From assembly GCA_031415375.1 (NCBI GenBank), contig JANORP010000005.1:1-64000 (forward strand): 64,000 bases of DNA, read 5' to 3'. The notes under the pieces are model-generated. The model was not told the DNA's origin. It did not search any database and worked only from the letters and a program-made list of their open reading frames with translations. Positions 54,444 to 63,624 of the stretch are shown piece by piece; within the stretch, counting starts at the first letter, position 1; each line of letters starts with the position of its first letter. The position numbers and the translations under genes are program-made. Source of the DNA: JADKCL01 sp031415375. Lineage in GTDB: Bacteria > Bacteroidota > Bacteroidia > J057 > JADKCL01.

Positions 54444-54545
54444 GGAGATAAGAATTCCGTCGAGCGACGATCTGCTGCACCTCGGAGGCCCTTTGGAGCC
54501 AATGATCCGTTTTTGAGCCCAGAGACTTGGGTAACGCCACATGCA

Positions 54546-54571
54546 AATGGGCAGTGTCGCCACTGCCCATT
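54546..54571. terminator. Hairpin between kup and exbD
   Basis: AATGGGCAGTG / CACTGCCCATT, an 11-bp perfect stem with a 4-base TCGC loop, lies between the convergent ends of kup (plus) and exbD (minus). There is no long T run, so it may rely on another factor, but the position fits a shared terminator. Confidence 0.65.
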
Positions 54572-54596
54572 GCTATCTTCAAATTGTTGCAAAATA

Positions 54597-54995
54597 CTAT
54601 TCCGTAGAGGTCTGCAAAACCATCTTCACTTGGAGACGCATCCCAAGATCCATGACATCGACCAGACTTTGGACATCCAACGCACGCTCGACGCGCAAGA
54701 CAACCGTAGGGTCTGCCAGACCTTGGAGTTTACTTTTCAGATTTGCCTCCACGTCGGCCCACTCCAAGGCTCCGCTTTCATCGATGAAGTACTGCTTTTC
54801 CTTGTTTACCGTGAGGTACACTGGCTTCGCGGTCGCTTCATCTTGCTTGCCCGCCTTGGGCAGCGAGAGTTTGATGACCTGTGGATTGGCCACGGTCGCC
54901 ACGATGAGGAAGAAGAGCAGCAAGAAAAACATAATGTCGTTCAGTGCTCCAGTGCTTACCTCATGTTGAAAACGTGATTGGCGCTTAAGCTTCAT
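54597..54995 (-). CDS. exbD: ExbD/TolR-family energy transduction protein
   Basis: The 132-aa protein has one membrane helix (LNDIMFFLLLFFLIV) carrying the essential Asp20 that takes part in proton flow, followed by a periplasmic domain with VYLTVNKEKQYFID and the end VKMVLQTST. With ExbB it couples the proton gradient to TonB, which drives the TonB receptors (two are encoded in this window). The gene overlaps the end of exbB by 11 bases. Confidence 0.92.
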   Translation of the reverse strand: MKLKRQSRFQHEVSTGALNDIMFFLLLFFLIVATVANPQVIKLSLPKAGKQDEATAKPVYLTVNKEKQYFIDESGALEWADVEANLKSKLQGLADPTVVLRVERALDVQSLVDVMDLGMRLQVKMVLQTSTE

Positions 54996-55683
54996 GGACA
55001 GGCTGATGTAATAAGTTCATAAAGGCGTAGCTCTCTGCCTCGACGGCCACGGTGAAGCGGTCGATCATCGCATTGAGCAAGTGCATGCCAGCGTAGGAAA
55101 TCATGCCGACCACAAGACCAGCACAACTAGAAATCATCTTTTCATAGAGTCCCCCTGAGATCGCAGCAATGCTAAACTGACCCGTCGCATTGATGTTGTA
55201 AAAGATCTTGATAATCCCCAAGATCGTGCCGATAAAGCCGAGCATGGGCGCTACACCAGAGATGATACCGAGATAATTCAGACGACCCGAGATGCGGCCG
55301 ATCAAAACGTTGCCGTAGCTGCTCATGGCCCCATCAATCTCGGGAGCAGGTGCACCAAGGCGCTCCACGCCAGCACCCAAGATCTTGAGTAGGATGTAGT
55401 CTGAACCCTTGCAAATATTGAGTGCTGTGTCCATGTCTCCTTTTTTGAGGGATCCATGCAAGGTCATCACTTGGCTGTGATCTACTGCCATGGATCGTTT
55501 GATGGCCAGGTAGCGCTCCACGATGATATAAATCGTCACAAAAAACAGGATCATGATGGGGATCAAAACGATTCCACCTTTCCAAAACACTTCTAGAATG
55601 GTGAGTTTTTCACCTCCGGCTGCTGAAACCGCCTCTGTTGCAGTCCTCAAAGGCGCGGTCGAATCTACTTGTAGTCCTAACAT
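54985..55683 (-). CDS. exbB: ExbB/TolQ/MotA-family proton channel
   Basis: The 232-aa protein has an N-terminal extension (residues 1-30), then three membrane helices: GIVLIPIMILFFVTIYIIVERYLA, NYLGIISGVAPMLGFIGTILGIIKIF and the helix with GLVVGMISYAGMHLL. The TGIAPMLGFIGT-type loop is the family signature. It forms the ring around ExbD. First gene of the exbBD operon; no tonB or second exbD follows here. Confidence 0.92.
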   Translation of the reverse strand: MLGLQVDSTAPLRTATEAVSAAGGEKLTILEVFWKGGIVLIPIMILFFVTIYIIVERYLAIKRSMAVDHSQVMTLHGSLKKGDMDTALNICKGSDYILLKILGAGVERLGAPAPEIDGAMSSYGNVLIGRISGRLNYLGIISGVAPMLGFIGTILGIIKIFYNINATGQFSIAAISGGLYEKMISSCAGLVVGMISYAGMHLLNAMIDRFTVAVEAESYAFMNLLHQPVHEA

Positions 55684-55887
55684 AATTCAAAATTTTGGGC
55701 TAAACTACGCCTAAGCGTTTCACCTATCGTGCCTTGTAATGCACACCTTTGGCGAGGGGCGACAACTTTTGTGAACACTCAGGAAAGTAAAGTTTATTCC
55801 AAGATTTCGATTTTAGGGAATGTTACGGTGGGTGATCGACCTTGGTTACATGCCACAAAGTCTGTCCTGTAAGGTCTGCTGGGAAAA

Positions 55888-55923
55888 TGCGAAGCCCCTC
55901 GTCCATCGACCAGGGGCTTCGCA
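55888..55923 (-). terminator. Terminator after the 55947-56339 lipoprotein gene
   Basis: TGCGAAGCCCCT / AGGGGCTTCGCA, a 12-bp perfect stem with a 12-base loop, starting 23 bases past the stop codon on the minus strand. Confidence 0.8.
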
Positions 55924-55946
55924 CCAACTATAAACGTCGGTCCAAT

Positions 55947-56339
55947 CTATTGATCTTCCCACAGCAAGGTCTTCACTGGCACACCGCTCCACACAGGGCA
56001 ACTGCCGTCGCCATCGCCAGTGATGCCACCGTCTGGCGCGCAGACTAGGTTGCAATCTTCATCGTACAATTCGCTGAAAACATCACAACATGGCGCACTG
56101 ATGTAGTAGTACGTCGTCTGATCGACCTCCCATTTCCACAGTTGCGCGGGGGGATTGCGCACGGGTTCGTTTTGAATGTCTTGGATTTTGGTTTCTACAC
56201 AAGGGGGCAAGCCGCGCGAAGTCTCCTTGGAGGCCTCTTGGGAACCCTTGGTTCTAGGATCGGTCCTTTCGCAGGACCAATAGAACACGCTCGCAAACAG
56301 CAAAAGGAAAAGCAAGGATGATTTTGGGTACATTTTCAT
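55947..56339 (-). CDS. DUF6970-like lipoprotein
   Basis: The protein has 130 aa from the ATG at 56339 (or 56333); the longer start at 56429 would overlap the end of the methyltransferase gene by 28 bases. Lipoprotein signal KSSLLFLLLFASVFYWSC with the lipid-bearing Cys near residue 21. The body has a Cys-rich core (ISAPCCDVFSELYDEDCN) and a loop LVCAPDGGITGDGDGSCP, the pattern of the Bacteroidota DUF6970 family as I remember it. Function unknown. It follows the methyltransferase gene by 62 bases on the same strand. Confidence 0.75.
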   Translation of the reverse strand: MKMYPKSSLLFLLLFASVFYWSCERTDPRTKGSQEASKETSRGLPPCVETKIQDIQNEPVRNPPAQLWKWEVDQTTYYYISAPCCDVFSELYDEDCNLVCAPDGGITGDGDGSCPVWSGVPVKTLLWEDQ

Positions 56340-56401
56340 TTTAAGTGGATTTCCCTTTTGATGCAAACCTTTGCACCAAGGTTGGAACCCACCTAAGAAA
56401 A

Positions 56402-57199
56402 TCATTCCATGCGCCCGGCGATCATCCACATCATCGGCACCATGCCTTCTGCCAGTGTTTCATGCACCCATTGGCCGGGCCGCACCTCTTTCAGATTGGG
56501 AAAGGCGTTGTAGGCGCTATAGCTGTATTCCTTGAATTTCTCCAAGCGCAACCCACGGTCGAGCAGTGGTTGCAGGACTTCTGAAATGCCATGGCTCCAA
56601 AAATATTCCTTCAATTCGACCGCCTGGGCCGTGCCCGTATAGCTGCTCGCCGCATTCTCTTCAAATGCATGACCTGGATTGAAATAGGGATAGGTCATCG
56701 CCAGACTGTTCCAATCTAGGCCATGCCAATTGGGGTGAAACTCAGCCAAGCAAAACCGACCGCCAGGCTTTAAATACCGCTTCACGATATCGGCCCACAG
56801 CTGCATGTCGGGCAGCCATAGCAATGCGCCATAGCTCGTAAAGACGATGTCGAATTGCCCATCGAGGTGGTCTGGCAGGTCATAGACCGCACATTCCACA
56901 AACGTGGCCTCGACCCCGATTTGGACTGCGAGTTCACGTGCCTTGGAGATCGCCGCCCCACTGATGTCCATGCCCGTGACCTGCGCCCCACGGCGCGCCC
57001 AGGAGAGGGTATCCATCCCAAAATGGCATTGCAGGTGCAGCATGGTCTTGCCTGCCACATCTCCCAAGCCCTCCAACTCCGGTGCCATGAGCGTGCAATT
57101 GCCCGCGACGAAGCCTGGCACATCGTAAAAAGCACTGGCTACATGGCCTTCCAGGCGACTGTCCCAGAGTTTTTTGTTTGCCTCGATTTGTGAATCCAT
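56402..57199 (-). CDS. Class I SAM-dependent methyltransferase
   Basis: The 265-aa protein has a Rossmann-type AdoMet site: motif I HLQCHFGMDTLSWARRG at about 55-71 and motif II/III GMDISGAAI. The substrate is likely a small molecule or a lipid; nothing in the sequence specifies it. Its ATG overlaps the TAA of the upstream YD-repeat gene by one base (TAATG at 57199), a common coupling arrangement. Confidence 0.85.
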   Translation of the reverse strand: MDSQIEANKKLWDSRLEGHVASAFYDVPGFVAGNCTLMAPELEGLGDVAGKTMLHLQCHFGMDTLSWARRGAQVTGMDISGAAISKARELAVQIGVEATFVECAVYDLPDHLDGQFDIVFTSYGALLWLPDMQLWADIVKRYLKPGGRFCLAEFHPNWHGLDWNSLAMTYPYFNPGHAFEENAASSYTGTAQAVELKEYFWSHGISEVLQPLLDRGLRLEKFKEYSYSAYNAFPNLKEVRPGQWVHETLAEGMVPMMWMIAGRME

Positions 57200-58107
57200 T
57201 ATTTGAAATACATTTCGTAACTGATGTTGAGCATTTCTTTTTGGTAACCCTGGGGATCAAAAAAGAGGATATCCGTCAATCTTCCCATGGCGTCATAACC
57301 ACGCAACTCATTGGGTTGATTGGCGATGATCCCCTTTTCAAGCATGTGCCCTGCAGCGTCATACTTGAAATAGAAGGTTTTGGGATTGCCGCGACCAGAC
57401 TCCGTCTGCGAGATGACATTGCCCTTGTCGTCGCGCTTGGTATCATATTGGATCTTGGTCGTCGTGCCGTTGGTGTTTTTGATATTCACCGATGCCAATA
57501 CCCCCTTGGCATCGTAGGCATACTCTTCGATGAGCCCAGAAGCTGTGTTTTCAGAAAGCAACAATTGCCGTTGCGCATTGTAGGTGCTGCGCAGCACTTT
57601 GCCATTGCCGAGGGTCAGCTCTGTCTGCACATAGCGGCCATCGGGCAAAAGCTCGAGCGTAGCGATGGGTTTTTTGGCCTTGTCGGTGATCGTGGCCTTG
57701 GTCAATTTGCCATTGGCGTCCTTTTCCCAAGCATAGTTGCGCATGATCTCGCTATGGTCGCTCGCCAGCAAAATCGTCTCACTCAAGAGTTGGCCCTCGG
57801 GTGTCCAAGCATAGGACGTCTGGATATTGGCCTCGCCCGTGATGTTTTGATAGCGATTCCACTTGGTGATATGTCCCTGTGGATCATAGGAATAACTCTC
57901 CACAATCACATCCCAACCCTGAGGGAAGCGCGATCCAGCGATGTAGCGGCTAAACACCATGCGCTTCACGCCTGGCGCAGGGCTGAAGGCCTCGTAGCCA
58001 CGCTCATACATATGAGGTTGCACCTGTGGAAACAACTGGGCGCAGACTTGCAAGCCCGACAAGAGGATCAATACGAGCAAGGACAATGGACGAAACTGCA
58101 TCTTCAT
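57199..58107 (-). CDS. Exported YD/RHS-like repeat protein
   Basis: The 302-aa protein has a signal peptide (MKMQFRPLSLLVLILLSGLQ). The rest is a run of about ten YD/RHS-type repeats (YDPQGHITKW, YAWEKDANGKL, YDAKGVLASV, YDAAGHMLE, YDAMGRL), which form a beta cage or propeller. It is far too short to be a full RHS toxin and has no toxin tip, so it is more likely a small periplasmic or surface repeat protein. It is translationally coupled to the methyltransferase downstream. Confidence 0.75.
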   Translation of the reverse strand: MKMQFRPLSLLVLILLSGLQVCAQLFPQVQPHMYERGYEAFSPAPGVKRMVFSRYIAGSRFPQGWDVIVESYSYDPQGHITKWNRYQNITGEANIQTSYAWTPEGQLLSETILLASDHSEIMRNYAWEKDANGKLTKATITDKAKKPIATLELLPDGRYVQTELTLGNGKVLRSTYNAQRQLLLSENTASGLIEEYAYDAKGVLASVNIKNTNGTTTKIQYDTKRDDKGNVISQTESGRGNPKTFYFKYDAAGHMLEKGIIANQPNELRGYDAMGRLTDILFFDPQGYQKEMLNISYEMYFK

Positions 58108-58375
58108 TTTCTCAAAAAAATCTACAGTGCAAATATGTGATAATTTTAGATGTCGCAGCGCACATCAAATCGATTGGGGTGTGCGACAAATCGATTGTTG
58201 TCAGACACGGCCATGGAGACCATTGCGTCCTTGCCAAAGGGGAAATGCGCAGCCCATGCACGATCACCGTCCACTAAACCCTGCGTTTGGCAGACGATGG
58301 GGATTCTTCATAGGCTTAATCTCCACAACGATGCTGCTTTTTTCGTAATTTTAGACATTGAATGCGTAACCGTTA

Positions 58376-61180
58376 ATGAGAATGTACGCAATATCGTGGG
58401 CCAAAGTGGTAGGGGTATTCATTTGCCTCCTCTGCTGGGCTATGCCTACATTTTCCAAGGAAGTACTGCTCGAGGAAGTGAGCATTTCACTCTTCAACAA
58501 GCCCGTCACAGGCTTCAAAATGGTGCTCGATCGCAGCGAGCGATTTGTCGCCAACCAAATCATCGAGCATGTCGCTGGCAGCGACAATACCAGCCCCTTC
58601 CAGTATGAGCGCAGCATTATCTATGAAAATATTCGCTATGAGCCCATCGTGGGCGATCGCGATATTTCGCTCTATTTTCTGCTCAAAAGCATCCAAGGCC
58701 AGTTTACCGAGCTCACCGTTGTGGTCATGTATGACTACCGTCGGTCCATCAGCAGCAGGGATTTCCCAGAGCTGACGCTCAAGCTCAAAATCGATCTCGC
58801 CAAGCTCGTGCGGCACGCAGCAGGCGATGTGATGCGCGCAGGCGATGTGCTCTACGATGACGCCACCTTGTCGCAGCTGCAAGCCGAGCCCAAGCCGATC
58901 AATACGCCCGATCCGCAGCCCATGGTCGAGCATTTCAAGCAAGAAGAAGTGGATAACAATGCCGTCTTGCTGCGCCGAGACCCTTTCCTCCAAGATCCAG
59001 CAATTGCAGTCGGTGGCACCAATGATACCAATCTACAGCGCCTCACCGCCCGCATCCAACAGCTAGAGCAGCGCGAGCAAACGCTGATGACGACCGAGCG
59101 TGAGCTGCGCAATGAGCAGGCGACCCTGCAACGCAAGCAAGAGGTGCTGCAACAAAAGGTCAAGGAAAATAAGACCCTCCACGACAGCGTCGTAGTGCTC
59201 AACCAACGCGTCGAAGCTCTACTCGGCCAAGCCTATGTCGCCGACGATGTGAGCGTGAGCAATGAGACCGCGAACGAAATGCAGGCCCTGGAAAAAGAAA
59301 CCAATCGGCAAAAACGCCAGCTGAGTCTGTTGCGCACAGAAAATGACTCCCTCCAGAAGCTCGCAGACCTCTACGGTCAGCAACTCAATCGCCTATCGGC
59401 GGGTGGCAAGTCGGCCTCAAGCCTCATTGCAGACCTTGAGGACCAAAACAAAGCCTTGAAAAAACAGGTCGAGGAATACCAGACCCGCGCCGCGCTCAGC
59501 GGCGACGACAGCCAGCGCACTGCGATCGCGGATAGTCTGCTGGGCCTACTCGCCACCGCACAATTGCAAAATGAGACCTTGCGCAGCGACATCGAAAGCC
59601 AAAACCGCAACCTCGGCCGCCTCAAGCAAGAAAATGACGAACTCTCGGGCAAGCGTATGCAACTCGAGGAGCGCATGGCTTCCTTGGAATCTGAAAACCG
59701 TAGCTTACGTGCTGGCAACGCAGAAGTGCTCGCCACCATGCCCGATGAAAATCTTGTCGATAGCCTCAATGGCGAGATCAGGGCAGCCCGTCGCAGCGCA
59801 GGTATCTCCAAGGCCGAGCTCACCCAGGTGAGGACCGACATGGAAACGATGCAGCAGCAAAAAGATGCCCAAGAGCGGCAATTGGTCGCTGCACAGACCG
59901 AGCAAAAAAATCTCCAAGGACGCATCGAGGCATTGCTTGCTGCCGGCAACCGCGAAGGCAACGCAGCAAAACAGCCAGTTTCACAGCAGCTCAGCGATAG
60001 CCTGCTCCTCCTGCGCCAGCAATTGAGCAACGCAGAGGCACGCGCCGCTGAGGCCAGCGCCACGCAAGATGCCCTGAGCAGGGCCCAGGCCCAGCTCCAA
60101 ACCAAGGAGCGCGAACTGCGCGCGGCGCAAACGAGCCTCCAAGACAAGGCCACTGAACTTGCCGCGGCCCAGCGGTCCAGAAGCACCCTCCAAAAATCAT
60201 TGACCGACGCCAATGCCCGACTGACTGAGTACCAAAATTCCAAAGGTTCATCCCAGCAGGAATTCGACCGTCTCCAGCAAGAAAATCGCAGCCTCAGCAG
60301 CAATCTCAACAGCAAGGAACAGCAGTTGGGCAAAGCAACCGCCGAAAACAAGGCTGCTAGGGACAGCATCGCGATGCTGCGCCAGCAGCGCAGCGGCTTG
60401 CAGGCAGACATCGCCGCCCGCGATGGCAACCTGCGATTGCAGATACAGCAGCGCGACAGCCTTCAAAAACAGCTCCAATTGGCCTCCAAACGTGAGAAGG
60501 CATTGGGACTAGAGATCACAGCCTTGCAGACGCGCGTCGATAGCCTCGCCCGCATGCGCGTGCCCGAGGGCGACCAGGCGCGCTACCTCAAAGAGCAACG
60601 CAGCAAGCTCGACCTGCTCCAAAAAGAGCTTGAGACCCGCGATCTCACAGCCACAGACAAGGAAAAACTCCTCTCCCAGCGCGAATCGGTCTTGCAGGCC
60701 AAGGAAGCCGCATTTGCAGCTGAGGAAAATCGGTTCAAGAACTTGGAGGAGCGTGAAAAGCGCCTCCAGCTCTTGGAACAGCAGCTCAATGCCCGTGAAG
60801 GCATCGGCTCCGTCGATGCCACGCCCATCCAAGTGCGCGAGGGCCGTGTCATGGAATTTGGCACACAAGTGCCCGTCTTCATCGTCGAGACGAGCCTCGG
60901 CGTGAAGGCCGTGCAGCGCCAAGTCGTGGGTTATATGCTGAGCCGCGAGGAGTTGCTCGACAGCCAATTCCCGGAAATTTTGTATCGCACTGCCCATTTG
61001 GGAGAGCTGGATTCCACTCCGCTTGAGCTCAAAGTAAGGATCGATACCAAAGCCGGCGGGTCCATTTTGCAAATTTCTTTGCGCATGAGCAACGGTGAAT
61101 ATCTCGGCGGCGACAAGTACCGCGACCGAAATGATGCCGTCAAGCAACTCATTAGCAAGATACTACGTTATAAGATTTAA
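58376..61180 (+). CDS. Large coiled-coil envelope protein with flanking globular domains
   Basis: The 934-aa protein starts at 58376 or 58382, both ahead of the same signal peptide (VVGVFICLLCWAMPTFS). Residues of about 30-160 form a beta-rich domain, about 215-800 a very long coiled coil rich in Gln, Leu, Arg and Glu with few breaks, and about 815-934 a second globular domain. The two end domains seem related: each has a strand-helix start with a Val-rich stretch, then a Phe/Pro-Glu-Ile/Arg segment, then paired strands and a closing basic helix (KLVRHAAGD against QLISKILRYK). The PorE-like gene begins 8 bases downstream, so the two are an operon. I do not know the family. Confidence 0.75.
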   Translation: MRMYAISWAKVVGVFICLLCWAMPTFSKEVLLEEVSISLFNKPVTGFKMVLDRSERFVANQIIEHVAGSDNTSPFQYERSIIYENIRYEPIVGDRDISLYFLLKSIQGQFTELTVVVMYDYRRSISSRDFPELTLKLKIDLAKLVRHAAGDVMRAGDVLYDDATLSQLQAEPKPINTPDPQPMVEHFKQEEVDNNAVLLRRDPFLQDPAIAVGGTNDTNLQRLTARIQQLEQREQTLMTTERELRNEQATLQRKQEVLQQKVKENKTLHDSVVVLNQRVEALLGQAYVADDVSVSNETANEMQALEKETNRQKRQLSLLRTENDSLQKLADLYGQQLNRLSAGGKSASSLIADLEDQNKALKKQVEEYQTRAALSGDDSQRTAIADSLLGLLATAQLQNETLRSDIESQNRNLGRLKQENDELSGKRMQLEERMASLESENRSLRAGNAEVLATMPDENLVDSLNGEIRAARRSAGISKAELTQVRTDMETMQQQKDAQERQLVAAQTEQKNLQGRIEALLAAGNREGNAAKQPVSQQLSDSLLLLRQQLSNAEARAAEASATQDALSRAQAQLQTKERELRAAQTSLQDKATELAAAQRSRSTLQKSLTDANARLTEYQNSKGSSQQEFDRLQQENRSLSSNLNSKEQQLGKATAENKAARDSIAMLRQQRSGLQADIAARDGNLRLQIQQRDSLQKQLQLASKREKALGLEITALQTRVDSLARMRVPEGDQARYLKEQRSKLDLLQKELETRDLTATDKEKLLSQRESVLQAKEAAFAAEENRFKNLEEREKRLQLLEQQLNAREGIGSVDATPIQVREGRVMEFGTQVPVFIVETSLGVKAVQRQVVGYMLSREELLDSQFPEILYRTAHLGELDSTPLELKVRIDTKAGGSILQISLRMSNGEYLGGDKYRDRNDAVKQLISKILRYKI

Positions 61181-61188
61181 CGACCTCG

Positions 61189-63480
61189 ATGCGGTTCCTA
61201 CCTACCATCTTGCGGCGTTTCCTTTGGATATTGCCGCTGCTACTTGCCCAAGCCTTTGGGCAGGTGGGCAAGGAATTGCATCTAAAGTTGGAGCAATCGG
61301 TCTTTTTGCAAGAGAAAACCAGCGCGTTTGAAAGCAGCTCCCAGCCCTATCTCGTCTTTCCTTACCTCAATGACTACCCGCGCTACGATGGCAAAGACTA
61401 TCTCAAGCGCATCGAGAAAGCCGAAATGGCCGAAGGTGGGCCCGATTTGTTGGCGCTCGATTCATTGCTCGGCAATTTCATCGGTCACTGGGGCATCGCC
61501 AATTTTTCAGAAAATGTAGATCTCCTCTGGAAAGCCGGGCAGGTCAAGGAAATGCTCGGCGACACCGTTGCCTCAGCGATGTATTACGAGATCGGCCTCA
61601 AAAATCAGCGCCCTTGGAAACCACAAGTGAAAATCCACTTTGACTCTCTCAAGGCCCAAAAGAATGTCGAGTGGGTTGATTTGCAGTTTTACTACAAGAT
61701 TTTGGAGGCACGTCGCAAGATCGACCCCCTCATTCCGCCCAAAGGCGTGATGCTCAACATGGGTCCCAAGATCAACTCTGAGCGACCAGACTATGCCCCG
61801 TTTATGCACCCGAGCGACTCGGTGCTCATCTTTACGAGTCGCCGCGACGAGGAGATTGTGATCGACGACATCAACGAGCGCAAAAATGAAGACCTCTATT
61901 TTGTCGAGAAAGGCTTCATAGACGGCACTTGGTCTTATGCACAGCGCTTCTCGGGCATCATCAATAGCAGCTACAACGAGGGTTCTGCCACCCTGAGCCC
62001 AGATGGACGCACACTCTATTTTACCCGCTGCGACGCACCCAATGGCTACGGTTCTTGTGATATCTACATTGCAGATTTCATCGGGAGCGAGTGGACCAAT
62101 ATTCGCAACATCGGCCCCAACGTGAATTCGGCTGAATGGGACAGCCACCCCAATGTAACGCCAGATGGAAAGTCACTTTACTATACCAGCAATCGCAAAG
62201 GCGGCTTCGGGAAAAGCGACCTTTACGTTACCCACCGCTTGGAAGACGGCACATGGACCAAGGCCGAAAACCTAGGCCCGACCATCAATACCATCGAGGA
62301 CGAGGTCACGCCATTTTTCCATCAAGTCAATCAGACACTTTTCTTTAGCTCTACCGGCCACCTCAAAAACTTGGGTGGCTACGACATCTACAAATCACGC
62401 TGGCTCGACGACCACTACGAAAACCCAAAAAACGTGGGCCCACTCGTCAATTCGCTCGCCAACGAATACTATTTCTCGATCGATGGCAAGGGCACGCGTC
62501 TCTTCTATGCAAGTGCCAAAAAGGATCAAAACAAAGCCGAATACCAGCAAAACTTTGACCTCTACTCCTTCCCGATGCCGATGGAGGCCCGCCCCGATGC
62601 CATCGTGACCCTGCGTGGTTACCTCATCGACTCCGTCTCAGGCAATCCCATCACGGGGATCGTCCTGGTGATCGACCGCGACAATGGCATAGAGGTAGCG
62701 CCCAAGCACATCAATAAGTATGGCTACTTCGAATTTGACCTGATCAACAATCATAAGTACGACATCTATATACAAGGGGAAAATTTCCTCACGATCAAAG
62801 AGGATATTACCTTGAGTGGCGATACCACATTCACCGAGCTCACCAAGAGCTTCGATGTCGGGAAACCGATGGTGTTTGAGAATCTGGAATTTGAGGACGA
62901 CAGCTATGAACTCAATGGCAGCATCGAGCCCAAACTGAACTATTTGGTGGCCTTTTTGAAGAAGTATCCCATGTTTCGCCTAGAGGTCAAGGGACATACC
63001 GATAGCGACGGCGAGGCCAAATACAACTTGGAGCTATCGCGCAAGCGTGCTGCGATCATCAGGCATTACATTATCAAAGCAGGCGGTTTCCCAGAGGATT
63101 TCATCACGGCCCAAGGTTTTGGAGAGACCCGACCGCTGGTCGCCAATGACAACGATGTCCACAAAAACATGAACCGCCGCGTGGAGTTTGAGTTGTGGAT
63201 GGATCCCGCCTACCAAGGCCCGATGGTCTTACCGACCATCGATGACTTTGACTTTGATGACATGGGCGATGAGGACTTTGACCCCGAGTTCATGAAGGAG
63301 ACCGACTGGGAATGGAACAACGACGAGGAAATCGACTACTACGAATGGGAGACAGACCTTGAGGAAGACGCGGAGCTTTTGAAAGAATTCGATGATTTTG
63401 GCAAAGACCCCTCCCCCAATCCCCCGATCGATGATACCGTGGATGACCTAGAGGAAGACGACCTCGACGGCGACCAATAA
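61189..63480 (+). CDS. PorE-like OmpA family protein with acidic tail
   Basis: The 763-aa protein has a signal peptide (MRFLPTILRRFLWILPLLLAQA), then a TPR-like helical part (about 30-180), four WD40-like/PD40 beta-propeller blades (SATLSPDGRTLYF, NVTPDGKSLYYTSNRKGGFG and two others, about 180-440), a CarboxypepD_reg-like domain (RGYLIDSVSGNPI, about 465-560), and an OmpA peptidoglycan-binding domain (EVKGHTDSDGE, about 565-670). This order is that of PorE, the T9SS component that ties the secretion complex to the cell wall. The last 80 residues (684-763) are extremely acidic, 38 Asp/Glu against 3 Lys, and are not part of the domain I know. The coiled-coil gene is 8 bases upstream. Confidence 0.88.
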   Translation: MRFLPTILRRFLWILPLLLAQAFGQVGKELHLKLEQSVFLQEKTSAFESSSQPYLVFPYLNDYPRYDGKDYLKRIEKAEMAEGGPDLLALDSLLGNFIGHWGIANFSENVDLLWKAGQVKEMLGDTVASAMYYEIGLKNQRPWKPQVKIHFDSLKAQKNVEWVDLQFYYKILEARRKIDPLIPPKGVMLNMGPKINSERPDYAPFMHPSDSVLIFTSRRDEEIVIDDINERKNEDLYFVEKGFIDGTWSYAQRFSGIINSSYNEGSATLSPDGRTLYFTRCDAPNGYGSCDIYIADFIGSEWTNIRNIGPNVNSAEWDSHPNVTPDGKSLYYTSNRKGGFGKSDLYVTHRLEDGTWTKAENLGPTINTIEDEVTPFFHQVNQTLFFSSTGHLKNLGGYDIYKSRWLDDHYENPKNVGPLVNSLANEYYFSIDGKGTRLFYASAKKDQNKAEYQQNFDLYSFPMPMEARPDAIVTLRGYLIDSVSGNPITGIVLVIDRDNGIEVAPKHINKYGYFEFDLINNHKYDIYIQGENFLTIKEDITLSGDTTFTELTKSFDVGKPMVFENLEFEDDSYELNGSIEPKLNYLVAFLKKYPMFRLEVKGHTDSDGEAKYNLELSRKRAAIIRHYIIKAGGFPEDFITAQGFGETRPLVANDNDVHKNMNRRVEFELWMDPAYQGPMVLPTIDDFDFDDMGDEDFDPEFMKETDWEWNNDEEIDYYEWETDLEEDAELLKEFDDFGKDPSPNPPIDDTVDDLEEDDLDGDQ

Positions 63481-63573
63481 GTCGGTCAGAACCATTCAAA
63501 TCTCCTTCATGGCCAGTATTTTTAGGTTTTGTGTATTTTTTGGAGCAAAATGTCGGGAAAAATGGCTGGGGAC

Positions 63574-63604
63574 TTTGTGGTCTGGAAAAAAAGCCATAAC
63601 TTTG
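63574..63604 (+). promoter_or_regulatory. Near-perfect Bacteroidota promoter for the Panacea gene
   Basis: TTTG (63574-63577), 19 bases, TAACTTTG (63597-63604) match the -33/-7 consensus with no deviation. The start of transcription would be near 63611. Confidence 0.8.
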
Positions 63605-63613
63605 GGGAAATGT

Positions 63614-63620
63614 AAGGAGG
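63614..63620 (+). promoter_or_regulatory. Shine-Dalgarno site of the Panacea gene
   Basis: AAGGAGG lies 4 bases before the ATG at 63625. Most genes in this window have no such site, so it fixes this start and is a sign of different origin. Confidence 0.8.
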
Positions 63621-63624
63621 CAGA

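Noticed and set aside
57199..58107. RHS toxin
   Set aside because: Only about 300 residues, no toxin tip and no export partner; called a YD-repeat protein instead.
59377..60429. Minus-strand frame of 350 codons opposite the coiled-coil gene
   Set aside because: Ser/Arg/Leu-rich mirror of the repetitive coiled-coil codons; no start context or domain.
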